Source of the DNA: Burhinus oedicnemus
Lineage: Eukaryota; Chordata; Aves; Charadriiformes; Burhinidae
Length of the DNA stretch: 64,000 bases
Reading direction: 5' to 3'
NCBI GenBank assembly: GCA_008921705.1
Contig: VFFE01006834.1
Span: 383,115 to 447,114 of the forward strand
The notes under the pieces were generated by a model. That model was not told the DNA's origin and did no database searches. It worked only from the letters and a program-made list of their open reading frames with translations. The position numbers and the translations under genes were made by a program. Below, piece by piece: positions 10,391-21,710 of the stretch (positions are counted from its first letter, which is position 1; each line of letters opens with the position of its first letter).

Positions 10391-13300
10391 AGACTAAGCT
10401 TTTGTATGGTGTCGTGGGACTCCCTGGCTTAGAAAAGGTCTTCTTTTGCATCTGGAAGTTAAAGGTGAAATACTCCTGTCTCTCTATTGTGCGATTCTCC
10501 TCCATGCTGTCAACAGGATGCTGCCTTGCAGTGTTCTTTGTTGCTGCTTTTAAAAAATTTTCAAGGAAGAGAAGAGCAATCATATTTAATAATGCAATTA
10601 CAATCAGGGGAAGATGTTTATCCTGTAAGATTCCAACTGCTGGAAAAGCCCTAGGGCATTCTGGGAAATGAGATGCAAATCTCCAGGATTACCTCTTCCT
10701 AAAAATATCAGAATCAAACAACAACAACAATCAGTGCTCTGAACAGTGTATTAAATGACTAGTCTGTTATTGCCAGTCAAGAAGCTTTGGTTTCTTCAGC
10801 CAGAGGACCAGTCCAAGCTAAGCATTAACGCTGCGGCACAGCACGATACTGGTGAAGGGCAAGTGATGTGTGAGTGTGTTACAGGCACCTCCTCCCTGCT
10901 CCGCTCTTTGTGCTGCAAAAACATAATTTGAAAGTGTTCGGTAGCCACAGCTGGAGCCTTCACAGGTAAAAAGCTCCAAGACAAAAGAAACCACATCTCC
11001 CTTTTTTCCATAATCCAAAGGCCCTTGGTTTGGCCTGTGGCACTTTGTAAATGAAGACACATCTTGGTGGTGTTTTGTGACTAAATTCATTTGCAGAGTC
11101 TTAACTCATAACACTAATTTGGCCATGAAAAGTATTATTCATGGAATTAAACTTTTGAAAATACTTCATTTGTGGTATAGCAGCAGCAATGCATGCATTT
11201 TGCTACTTCCTTAAAAAAAAAAACCAAACAACTTGAGTCTGCGCTGCTTAACTCATCTTGTATAACATTGGGTGCACCCTGTTTCTTTAGATTTTCTGGT
11301 TACCAAGCAGCATTAAACCTAATGTCAGTTCAAGGATGAAATCAGCCTTATTCTTTTAAGATCAAATATTAAACGTAAGCATTTCAAGCTCTAGACTGAA
11401 TTTAATTTCAGTAAAATGTTAGTTGTGAAAGCCTTGATGTTGGCTCTCCAGATTTAAGGCTTCATTGGTTCTGAACTAAATTACAGACCTATGTAGCAGA
11501 GCACATGAACCTGGACCAAAAACATGCCTTTCAGTCAAAGAGGTAAAAAAAGGTAAATCATTTCATACGATAATGCGCTGAACTTAACTTGTTTCTATCC
11601 AAACTGAATTTACACATTTGAATCCACGTGCACTGGAAACAAAGGATTCAAACGCACATTTTCCTCTAAGAGCTAATTAATGAGGGCAGGATCAACTTAC
11701 TTTCAGTTTTATATTCTGGCATCCAAGTAGATAGATTAAAGATTATTTGGAATTAAAGATGTATTTTAACTAAAAAAAGTAATTTAGTGGTGTTCTATTA
11801 GTATCCTTGTACCCATTTGCTAAGATTTTTGGGCGATTACTTCAGAAGATTGAGGTCCTTAGTTTTCATAGACTCCTGTTTTGGGGTGGTGGTGCAATAA
11901 ATCTTATTTTATTGAAGTCCGTTCCCTACAAGAAACTGCACTTTGCAAGTTCACTGTACTCCTTTATCATAGAGGGAGAACACAAGGTTTCTTCCTCTCA
12001 TGTGTCATTCATTGGCTTTGTTCACTTTCATTTGCTTCGTCGCACGTTGTCTGGGGAAGGCAGCTTACCATTTACTGCTCAGGTACAGATTTGTGTCAAA
12101 ACCTCTGTTTTCATTCCTCTGGGGAGTCTGGGATTTCAGCAGCGAAAGCGTTCGGCATTGTGTAGACATGTGACTGTCTCGTCACTCACCTGATGAATCG
12201 TGGATGCTCGGCTTTACCCCCCGCAAGTAGCTGCTGTCTCCTGGGGTTACTGAGACGGTAGCGGTTAGAGCGCGCGAGCACAGAAAGCCACTCACGACAC
12301 GCTGTTGCTCTAGTAACATGCTCTCTCAGACATCTTTGTGTAATCAGATCCTCTTCTTTCCTTATTGTTAAAAATCCCAGAAAGTCAAGGTAGCTGATTG
12401 AAGGTCTCTGGCTACCAAAAGGTAATACTGGGGGATTCTTTCACAGATTGTTTCTACTGGTTGAAGGACCCCCATGAGAACAGTGTCCCATTTTGGGAGA
12501 CAATGTACACGTGCCCTAAAAAAGTGAGAATTTAAATGAATGATGAGCAGGAGAAGCACTAGAAAGGGTAAATATATGGCAGGAGTGATTAGCATCTACA
12601 AAATGCCACAAAATATATTGCTGTAGTATGCAAATGGCATGTAAACTCAATTGTGTATATATTTGTGTGTGTCTATGTGATGGTTTTCTGGATATGAGAG
12701 TATTGAACACTGCTGTTCGTAGCAAGACAGAGCAATATGCACTGCAATGGGAAAAGAGTTGAGGAACAACAATAGCAAGAGAAGTGATAAGAGAATAAGA
12801 CAATAAGAGACACAAAGCAAGAAGTTGTTAAGACATCTATGTGTGTCTGGAAGGGGCTGTGGCTTGGCTGGTGCCTCCTGCCTTGGTTAAAGAACACGTC
12901 CTGGTGAGGATTTTCCTCTCGGCTCCAGGGATCCCTCCTGTCCCCTTCATGTGAACTGTCCTAGGGAAGAAAGGGAAACTTCGTTGTGGGGCTGCCTTGC
13001 CCAGGCATTTTTACATGTAAACCCAAGTGTATGACATATCTCATTCATTATTCCAGAGAATTTTTAGCACTGGTACATCAAGCCTTCAGATATATTGGCA
13101 GTTAGAGAGCTTATGTGCCGGGGAGACCTGCAAACAAGGCCACTGGTTTGTACTTTAGCCCCTGTGGTTCAGCTGTGACCGCGGGCAGAATTTGGTCCTT
13201 GAATTAAGAACCAAAGATCAACCCCAGCCTTTAGGCACCTACTCCTGGTGTAAGGGGAGGAAAACCCCTGAACTTCAAATTTAACATTAAATACAACATA

Positions 13301-16300
13301 CTGCAATGTGCAATCACTCAGGCTTACTTTGCTGCGGGATGGATGGCAAAGTAGAGATCAAAGAGACCAAGCTGGAACAGAGCAGAGGGGAGCCAAGTGT
13401 TTCCCTGCCACACTCCTACTGAGCCTGGCGCCGCAGGCGTGAGGAAGCACTGACAGGGCAAGGAGACTGAAGCTGCCTGTTCCAGGAGTCCTTTCCCAGC
13501 CCTGGGGATATCTGAATCTGAGCAGAGTGTAAATATTTCCCCTGGACCGTGTTGCTTGTAGACTTGTCATGAGTTGCTTTTCCAACTGTACCAGGATTAA
13601 GGAGTGAGGACAGAAAGGGCGGAAAAAAGCTTGCATAAATATTTTTTGACACTTGGTTTAAACATGCAGGAGAAGTCAATCTCGTCAATATTCCCATAGA
13701 GATCTGTGTGCAGCTGAGGCTTAGTGAAGAGCTTTGCTTTCCACATGGCACTGACTTTAATCTACAGCAGTTTGTGTATTAAAAAGAGAAGGAGATTTTG
13801 AGGTAAATACCAGGTGATCATTCTGTCTTACGCAGGATGAATCTGGGCCAAGACTAATCTTAATTTTTAACACTCGCATGATCAAAGAGGGGCGGAAAAT
13901 ACCCAACTGTTCTCTGGCTAGTGAAGCGGGCTGTGTATTTGCTTATTCCTAGTGTCAGAAGTCAGCATCTGCACTGCCAAGTTCCAGAGTCATCAAATGG
14001 CTTTCGTTAGGGGAGCCAGCAGTGCAAAGCTGCTAAATTGGAGTTGCCGGGTAGGTGAATTTGACAGTTTGATGGGTTTGAACTGGGTGGGGATAGGGAA
14101 TTTAAATCTTGATCGCCACGATACACTGTAGTAAGGACAAGGCAGCTGTGCTTTTCACTGTTGTTGCTAGGCTGCTGTTGGAACTGTGTTGAAGTGAGCC
14201 TGAGTTTTATGTTACTAAAAGAAGGGGTGGGAGGAAGGAATCCTACCAATTGAGTTGTGTTTTATTAGCTGCTAGCGGTGGGCATAGGATCTACGTTACG
14301 TAGCTAAGCTGCTCCAGTTCCATCCAGGAGATGTTACATGTGCTTGCATGATTAGTAAGTTGAGCTTAATTTATTCTGTGGCTTTGGCAGGCTCTGGTAA
14401 ACTGATTTGGTTATAGGGAATTATGGGGGAGAGTATCGAATGCCAAGCTTACTTCGGTCTGATGAGACAAAGAGATTTGGAGTTGTTTAAAAGCCTTTTC
14501 ACTTTGTTCGGGATTTGGGGTCTTATTCCAGTCTGGTAAGTGGGAGCACAATTCTAGCCTCTGTGTGTATATAGGCAGTGGAAGGGTTTCTTCATTCGTA
14601 CAAGGACAGGGAGCTGCAGACATCCACTAGCTTTGAGCTGACTTTGCCATCCTTGTGAGAAGGGTGTCGGAGGCTGGCCGTGCACATAGCCAGCTTCTGA
14701 GTCACGGGAATATGCAAAAGGGGACAATGTTGACCCTTGGATAATTATCTTGATTTGTTGGTGTATGACTTATTCGTCAAGGAAATGCTGTTGTTTAAAT
14801 TGAACTGATGAATAATGTGAATGAAGGGCAGTTCAGTTCTCCTTTGTCAGAGCAAGGGCATAAGCCCAGCTTTAAAGGCAAAACCTGTCACCATGGCTCA
14901 GTTGTGAACTGAAAAAAGGGAGCAGTCTAATTAGGCATTGACCAAGAAAAGTACTGGGGCTGTTCTGCAGTCTGGAATGTGCATGCGTCACTAAAAAAAT
15001 ACACTTAAATCCAAGCTACAGAATTTGGGTGTAGATCTGAGTTGTTTTCCCTAGGTTGGGGAGGTTATTGCCTTGAGTCTTCTCTCTGACTTGTTTGAAC
15101 CAAAAATGCGTACAAATGCTTGTGACTTCCACACTTTTTGCCGCTGGTTTGTTACATAAAGGGCTTACTCTGCTCTGGAGCAAGCTCATTTTTATTGTTC
15201 TTGGTTGAAACAGCTTGGAGCTCTCAGATGTGTGGGATACAATGGCACTGTCATGTTTGGTGCCTGCCCAGAGTCTCTCCCTGGTATTCTTTGTTATAGT
15301 TGCACAAATACTTTCCCATTAAAGGAATTAATTCTTGCCCAATCAGCATTAAGAGCCAGGAATAAATGAAATCCAGCCTCTTCTATTAAATAGCGTTATG
15401 AGTTACGGTGGAGAGAAAAAAGCCCATCCCCTATTCCATCAGGGGAAAAAAAAGAAGCCTGCTTTTCCAGTTTGGGATTCTAAGGATATGTTCCTAAACT
15501 TGAAAATTAGCAGTAGGGGCCAGATCTTTCTAGATGATCCATTTGTTTATCATTGTTGATCCTTGCAACCTCTGCGTAGTCGTGAGTATCCCATTCCTGA
15601 AATTTTGGGCAATCTTTGCAGCTCGTAGGTGTCCTGGGTGAGAGAAGCAGTAGTCAGAGCTCCCTTCTGCAAATCCACATACAAGAAGTCCACAGCAAAG
15701 CGAAGACCCTGTGGCATTTCTCCATGCGCTGCTTTGCTCTTTAAATGCTAATCTTCCTCTGAAGTGCAAGAGCTTGATTCTGCTTTTATTTCCCAGAGTA
15801 TAATTTGGAAGCAACTCTGCTAGTGGTAGATGGTATCAAACAGGTGTCACAGAGGGAAGAATTTAGCCCTAAGCTAATAGAAAATTTGTCCTCCTGCATG
15901 TTCTTGGACTCCACTTGTGAAAGCTGCAGAGTAGTTTGGGATAATATCCACTTCCATTATTTAGCTGCATAAAATACCTTGAAGGCAAATAGTGCATCTA
16001 TAAATTAAGCTTCTGAAGTGTCGGTCGGGTTACTCAGGGGGTTTTTGACAGTGAGATTATTGACGGTGTAAAGTGATAGTTCTGCTCTTGAAAAGCTCAT
16101 TCTCCTAACACAAATCACAGCACTGCCAGGATTTATTGAACTGCCTGATGGAGAGGTACCGTACAAGCTACTATTAGTCCATTTCCTCAGCTTTGCCATC
16201 AGGAGGCTTTAAATAATTGTATTTGAAAGAAATGTCAGAGTGACAGAATTGGGTGCAGAAGGCCATAGATATTCCCACACCGCTCCACCCCGCCCCTGTT

Positions 16301-16788
16301 CTTTCTCTCCTGCTCTCTCTTGCTCTTCCTTTTTATTATTTGATAATTTCAGAGGGAGAGGGCTTCCCCAGCTGCATAATCAGAAGGTTTCAAGACATTG
16401 TGTCTGCTGCTTTAGGCAGTCTTGCCTCGGTTATGCTGCAGAAATGGGAAGCTTACCAGCTTCGTGCAGTCCTGCAGATTTGTTTAGACAGCCAAGGATG
16501 CTCCTGCCAGGGTTGGGGCTGCCACAGAGGCTTGAAGTAGCAACTGCGAATAGAGCAAAATGTACAATGGTGCCGCAGCAGTGGCACTGTGAGGCTTGGC
16601 AGCCTCCAGGGAACAGAGGTGCAACCCCCTGGAAGGCTGTTGGAAGGCAGAGGCTTCTCACCAGTCCCTCTTTAAACCGGCTTGTTGTGAAGTCTTCGTA
16701 TGAGAGGGAAGGCAGCTGGTGTGCATGGAAACCCGAAACAGGAGGTGCTGTATTTGGTGCCATGCTCTTGAAAACAAAGGACAGTACG
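10391..16788. other. Unassigned non-coding DNA
   Basis: This is 6.4 kb with no supported gene. An A-run leading into CCAAAC lies at about 11213-11231. The sequence at 13180-13250 (GGGCAGAATTTGGTCC, CCTTTAGGCACCTACTCC) weakly resembles old palindromic amniote repeats but is not callable. The tRNA-like words GTAGCGGTTAGAGCGCG at about 12259 could be a SINE head remnant. The 200-codon frame at 16240-16842 runs into a CR1 fragment and has no domain. Confidence 0.6.
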
Positions 16789-16990
16789 TTCATAGAATCA
16801 CGATGTGTTTTCAGTTGGAGCAGGACTCTGGAGGGCATCTAGTCCCGTCAGCAGAGCTAGCTCAGCAGGTTGCTCCCAGTCTGGTCTGGTCAAGGCCCAA
16901 AAATCTCCAAGGGTGGAGCTTCCCCAGTGCCTGGGCTGAGGGACTCTGCCCTGCTGGATCGGAGAGGAGAACGTCGGTGTCCTTGTTCTC
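16789..16990 (-). mobile_element. CR1 LINE 3'-end fragment, old subfamily
   Basis: TTCATAGAATCACGATG starts a reverse-complemented CR1 tail, in which the 3' ATTCTATG-type repeat is read backwards. It continues with GGACTCTGGAGGGCATCTAG, then GCTCAGCAGGTTGCTC and ATCTCCAAGGGTGGAGCTTC. These match the order of the CR1 3' region ('ATCATCTAGTCC', 'AGCAGGTTGCCC', 'ATCTCCAAGGATGGAGACTCC') as I recall it. CR1 is the dominant non-LTR retrotransposon of birds. This copy is 5'-truncated and far more diverged than the one at 49115. The left-hand limit is clear; the right-hand limit is approximate. Confidence 0.75.
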
Positions 16991-19900
16991 ACCTGTTTTA
17001 TGCTACTCTGGACATGTTACCCACAACGTGCTTGTGAGGTACCACGCTGTGCTGGCACTGCATACCAGGACTTTCTGACTGCGTGTGCTGAGCTTGGCTG
17101 TTGCCGTTTAACTGGGCAGAGACAAATGCATCGCCTCCTGCTAGGAGGTGCCTGGGTCCGTCTCTGACAGTGGTTCTGGCTGAGCTGCCTTGCTTCAGCT
17201 GGTTTTTAGCTGTGTGCAGGAGAAGTTGAGGTTAATGGTGTTAGATAAACATCATACTAGCCTTTAGTGTGACCTAAGTGACAGCAGGGTCAGAAGGGAT
17301 TTATCCTCGGTCTTTGTCCTTCACAACGTTGGCATCATGCTGACCCGTCCCATTAACAGACCAGCAGGATTGAACTGGCACAACAATGAAGATCCTGCCC
17401 CACTACAGGATTGATGTGTTAAATGCATTTAAATGCAAAGTAAATAATTGATCCTCAAGGACATGAAACCGGGCTTTTAAGATAATTTTTATGGCACGTT
17501 GCTGCCCACTCTGCACTGTCCCTTAGAAAATTTTGACACAAAAACTGGTTTAGGATTCCTGGATTTCCCTATAGCCTGTTTGTGTCAGCTTGTCATGTAT
17601 CCCAACTGTCCCTTTCCCGGGAGATAAAAGGAGGGTAGCCACCAAATTGTTGTTCTCCTACTGCGACTTCGAAGGTGTTTGTGAGCCTTTTAATTTAATA
17701 ATCTCAAGGTTTCACGACTTGCTGCAGGTGGAGAAACATGGTTTCTTGAAGCCAAGCGCGTGGCACGGTGTCCTGCACGTTTGGAGAAACCACTGAGTTC
17801 TCTCTGTGAGTGCTTTGGACTACTGAATTCACGCAGAGGCTACTGAAGTCAGGAGAGAATACCTCCTAGAATATTTTTAACACTATTGCATATTAGCTCT
17901 CTTTTGTCACAGCAAGGGTGATGGCTCTCAGGGTTTGTACATGAATGTGTTTAGGGAAAACACATCTCTAATTTATTATGAGCAGTCAGAGAAGAGAGGG
18001 GCATCTCTTTTTGCTGATGAAGTAATTTTAAGAATGAAATGGACACACAACCCTAATAAAACAGGCTCATAGCTTTTATAAGAGATAAAATTTGTAGAGC
18101 TCTGCTGATTTTTACAATAAAAATGTATAGAAAATGAAAATCATTGTCTCGTTTTTACAAATTCTTTTATAAAGGTGAAGGGCATCTGTGTGCTCCACTA
18201 CCTAGGCTGGTTCACATCCTACAATGTGAAGAATTTGTGTGATTCTGCCAGATTCTTGAAGAAAGCTGCCCTTTTAAATAGCAAATGGAAAAGAAAACCA
18301 AGGTCTAATGTACCTCAGTCCTTTCCAGGGTGTAGTGAAGAAATGCTTCCTTTCCATTTTCCTGTTTTCAATGAAATTGGCCCTTTAGAGGAGGTGGTTT
18401 CTCAGAGGGGTGGTTGGCTCCGGAGAGTACTCAGCCCTGGCTTCTCTGGTAGAAATTGGGAGAATCTGTGTTTTGTTCTTGTCTTCGGGCCCCCTTGGTT
18501 AGATCTAGCTTTAAAGAAGAGATCTCCGATCCCAAATGGGGAAATATCGTTCCTTTCCACTCACTTCAGTCCCATTCCCTCATACCCAGTCTTGTCTGAA
18601 TTGCAAACTGATTTCAGTTCCAAAACATATCCGATAAGATACTGACTCCAAAGTGTTTCCCCCATAGCTTCCTTATTATCTCAGCAAGCCCTGAACAATA
18701 ATGAGCCTGTAAACACACGGTTTGTAAGCCTATTACAAGCTTCCCAGTATTATAATACGATTAGTCAGCACTGACTCATTTGTTTCATAAAGGCAAACGG
18801 AGGGGATTCGGGGATTTGTTTACTTGGATGTACCAATTTGTTGCACAGTCTAACTTACTTGTTACAGAAATCACAGTTACTGCTCATCAGCTGGCTTCCC
18901 TTTTGCTGGGAGGCTGCATGCTACATTTGCAAAATCCTCGCTTTCCACCAGCGTTATCCAGTTTGCCTTTGCAAAGGAAATAATGTTAAATGGAGCTTTT
19001 TATTTAATACAAACCTTTTCCATATAACTCCGGAGAGTTAAATGTGGCACAGAATGTAAACTCCGAACCGCTCTCCATAGGATGTCCGTGTAGCTTCCAT
19101 CTTGAGGTAATTATATCAAAATACATGCCACTGCTCCCATGGACTGGTGATCCAGCTAGCACTTAGTGTCTGAATTAATGTTTGGAATTGTTGCTGCTTT
19201 CTTTGTAACAGAGACGAGAACCCAGATGGTTTGAGTTATTGGTAATGGATTCCAGCGCTCTGAAATCATTCACTCAAATCCAGCTCCAGTCTGTAGTAAC
19301 CCAAAGTAATTATTATTTGATTGCTAGCCGGTGATGTAAAGTGAGTTGGTCATCTCAGCCTGGGTGGACAGATGTCCAAGTTAAACAGCACCAGCTTAAC
19401 AACTGCCAGCAACTCTTTGAAATTCCGTAAAGGATATTGCTGAAGACACTTAGATAAATTGGGCTGGGAGTTTTCCTCTCTTGCTGGTCATTTGAATGGT
19501 GAAAAAAAAGTCCAGAATGGAAAGCCAGTGGAACCTCTGCGGACTCTTACCTGAAAATGGATTCTCTGGGGTTACGGCTGCTGAGTGCAGAGTGGGAGGG
19601 AAAGGCGGCTGCTTTGTCACCGAATCTCTTCTGTCTTGTGTCTTTGTACTGGTGCAGAGTGCCTCTAAGGCAGTGTGGTGATGTGATAGCATTGTGTGCT
19701 TGTGGATGGGCAGAAGTAATTACTCGTGAAAAAGTGCTTCTCTTGTCTGCCTTCTAATTCTGTGGGGTTTTGTGTATGCTTTCTTGGAGTTGCGTTTCTC
19801 AACTTATCCTGAAAGTCTTTAAAAAGGGAAGATTCAAAAAACCCCACACATTGAAGTTGTTTGTATTGTTTTTGTTCCCTCTTTACTTTTGATAACACAA

Positions 19901-21487
19901 AGAAATATTGATTGTGAGAGTGAGGGAGCAAGAGATTTTGGCCATGCAAAAGGCCTTTAGAAAATCTAAAATCCTGTTTGTGTTCTCCAAGCAAAACAAT
20001 ACGGAGGTGGATCATAAATGGTCACCCAACTTCCACGGCACTCTTCTGGAGTGATTCTTACCCTTCATTCCTTCAGCGTTGAGAAATTTTCCTGTCTCTT
20101 TCTAGCTCTTCATCAGCTTTACAGATCAAGTAAAGATACTGATATGTTTGGCTTCAGTGCATAAGCAAGATGATGTGGACTTGCGAGATATGAATGTGAG
20201 ATTCCATTGCCTGCAGATCTGTTGATCACATGTGAATATTGCCATCACCTGACAAAAGCAATATGAAGTAAATGGGTATGTTGCACAGTCTTTCATCACA
20301 TAGCTGGGAGATACAAAATCTCTTGACCTTTTTAGCAGTCTTTTGAGGCAGAGTCAGGAGATGTGGTTTACTTGACCTAAAGGTTCTTCTTTTCCTGCTA
20401 CTGGAAGAGAAATCCTATTGTCAGCTGAACTTCTGGCTGTGGCCGAAGGTCTTCCATTACTGTCTCTTATCACTGAGGCTTGGCTCTTGGCCATGCAATT
20501 GCACTCAGTTTGCTTGCTTTGACTCTTAGTTGTCCTCTTTGAATTGTGAGAAATTTAGCAGCCATCTTGCCAAAGCTGCTTCTCTGTTCCTTGTGCTATG
20601 GTCAAGACTGTAAAATAGCCAAAGAGCATTTGCCAGGGCAGTTCTTTCTTGAGCCCTGTTGTGCCCACTTTGTGGGTGCTCGGGTCAACAGGCGCCTACA
20701 ACTCCTGACTTGGGGACAGCCCTAAGTGGCCCCTCTCTTACATGAGAGACCCTCCGCCTGGCCTTCATGTGGAGGTAGCAGCTGGTGAGAACATTAATGG
20801 CAGTTGAATACATTCATTGGTGTTTCCTTACTTAGCTGGAAATATATGTTGAATATAGTACTTAAGTGATTGTATTGGTGATGGTGTAGACCTTTAGGCC
20901 ATCTCTCTATGAACTGTAGAATATAAAAAGCTGTGAAGAAAGACTGCTTCACAAATTATCTTACATTTATGGATTTCTCCTTCACAAAAAGAATTTTATG
21001 TTCCAAAGGAAACAAACCTCAAATGAATTGACTTGACTTGATTGGCTGATATGCTATTGTGAATCGACACTGCTGTTATGCTCCACCAAAAATTTCTAGT
21101 TGTATTAATGCTAATTGGTGATGCTAGTCCTGTTATTTAGCATTGCTACATGTGTTAGTATAAACTTCAGCAACCATCCGGTTATTCAGAAAAATCTCAG
21201 CAGTTAGTGGCATATGAGTTGAGAAGCCTGTGAGGGAGGATGTGAGATTCAACTACTTTGTTCCCTGGCCAGTGATCTCTGCTACTCAAATGGGTTCTCA
21301 GTTCCTTGACCCTGAAAACAGCAGCAACAACAGGAGAAATAAATGGAGTAAACAGCTCTATAATGAAACCTCTCAGACAGCCTGTCAGCATGTGCTGATC
21401 TTTTGCCTTCACTTGCTGCTATGACAAATTAGGTTGACCTTTCCTTGCTAGCATCTTGGGAAGAAAAAAGAAAAAAAAAAAGTGCTA
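16991..21487. other. Unassigned non-coding DNA
   Basis: I see no supported gene. CCTCCTGCTAGGAGG at 17134-17148 is a small hairpin (6-bp stem). The 156-codon frame at 18175-18645 has no domain and no convincing splice context. An A-rich tract (about 21461-21482) sits directly before the MITE-like element that follows. Confidence 0.6.
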
Positions 21488-21587
21488 GAATTTGAAAAGA
21501 GCCTAAGGGAATTAGGTGCCCAGTGCTTATTGAAATTTAGTTGGGAGTTGGGCATTTAACTCTCATAGCTGCCTTTCAGAATCCCAG
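21488..21587. mobile_element. Decayed palindromic MITE-like element
   Basis: The unit reads GAATTTGAAAAGAGCCTAAG, GGAATTAGGTGCCC, then GGGAGTTGGGCATTTAACTC and GCCTTTCAGAATCCCAG. The two halves are approximate reverse complements: GAATTTGAAAAG...CC against the reverse of GCCTTTCAGAATCCC, and TTAGGTGCCC against GGGCATTTAAC. I recall an abundant amniote repeat (turtles, crocodilians) built of TTAGGCGCCTAA-type units in palindromic order, and this fits a fossil copy. I cannot name the family with confidence. It lacks coding capacity, as expected of a MITE. Confidence 0.5.
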
Positions 21588-21710
21588 GCTCTATAAATTA
21601 TACCCTGCTCTGGAGGTGGTGAGAGTACCTGGGCTGATGGCATAGGGCTGTAATTTAGCCAAATGATAAGAGCAATATACTTGAAAAGTCAGGATCGATA
21701 CTTTCCGTGA
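21588..21710 (+). repeat. Possible tRNA-derived SINE head
   Basis: TTTAGCCAAATGATAAGAGCA (about 21654-21674) resembles a pol III A box. AGGATCGATACT (21691-21702) resembles a B box (GGTTCGANNCC). The spacing of about 36 is right for a tRNA-derived promoter. Several mismatches mean it would be inactive. It could equally be chance, or the head of a MIR. Confidence 0.3.

Noticed and set aside
12240..12300. tRNA-like A-box words (GTAGCGGTTAGAGCGCG)
   Set aside because: No B box at the right distance and no cloverleaf, so neither a tRNA gene nor a clear SINE.
13180..13250. Words resembling an amniote repeat (GGGCAGAATTTGGTCC, TTTAGGCACCTACTCC)
   Set aside because: The two words are short and the expected palindromic partner is missing.
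16240..16842. 200-codon plus-strand open frame
   Set aside because: It has no domain, its 3' end runs into a CR1 fragment, and long frames overlap it on the opposite strand.
17134..17148. CCTCCTGCTAGGAGG as a CTCF-like site
   Set aside because: It lacks the CCASYAGRKGGC core; it is only a small hairpin.
18175..18645. 156-codon plus-strand open frame
   Set aside because: No domain, and the composition is like the surrounding non-coding DNA.
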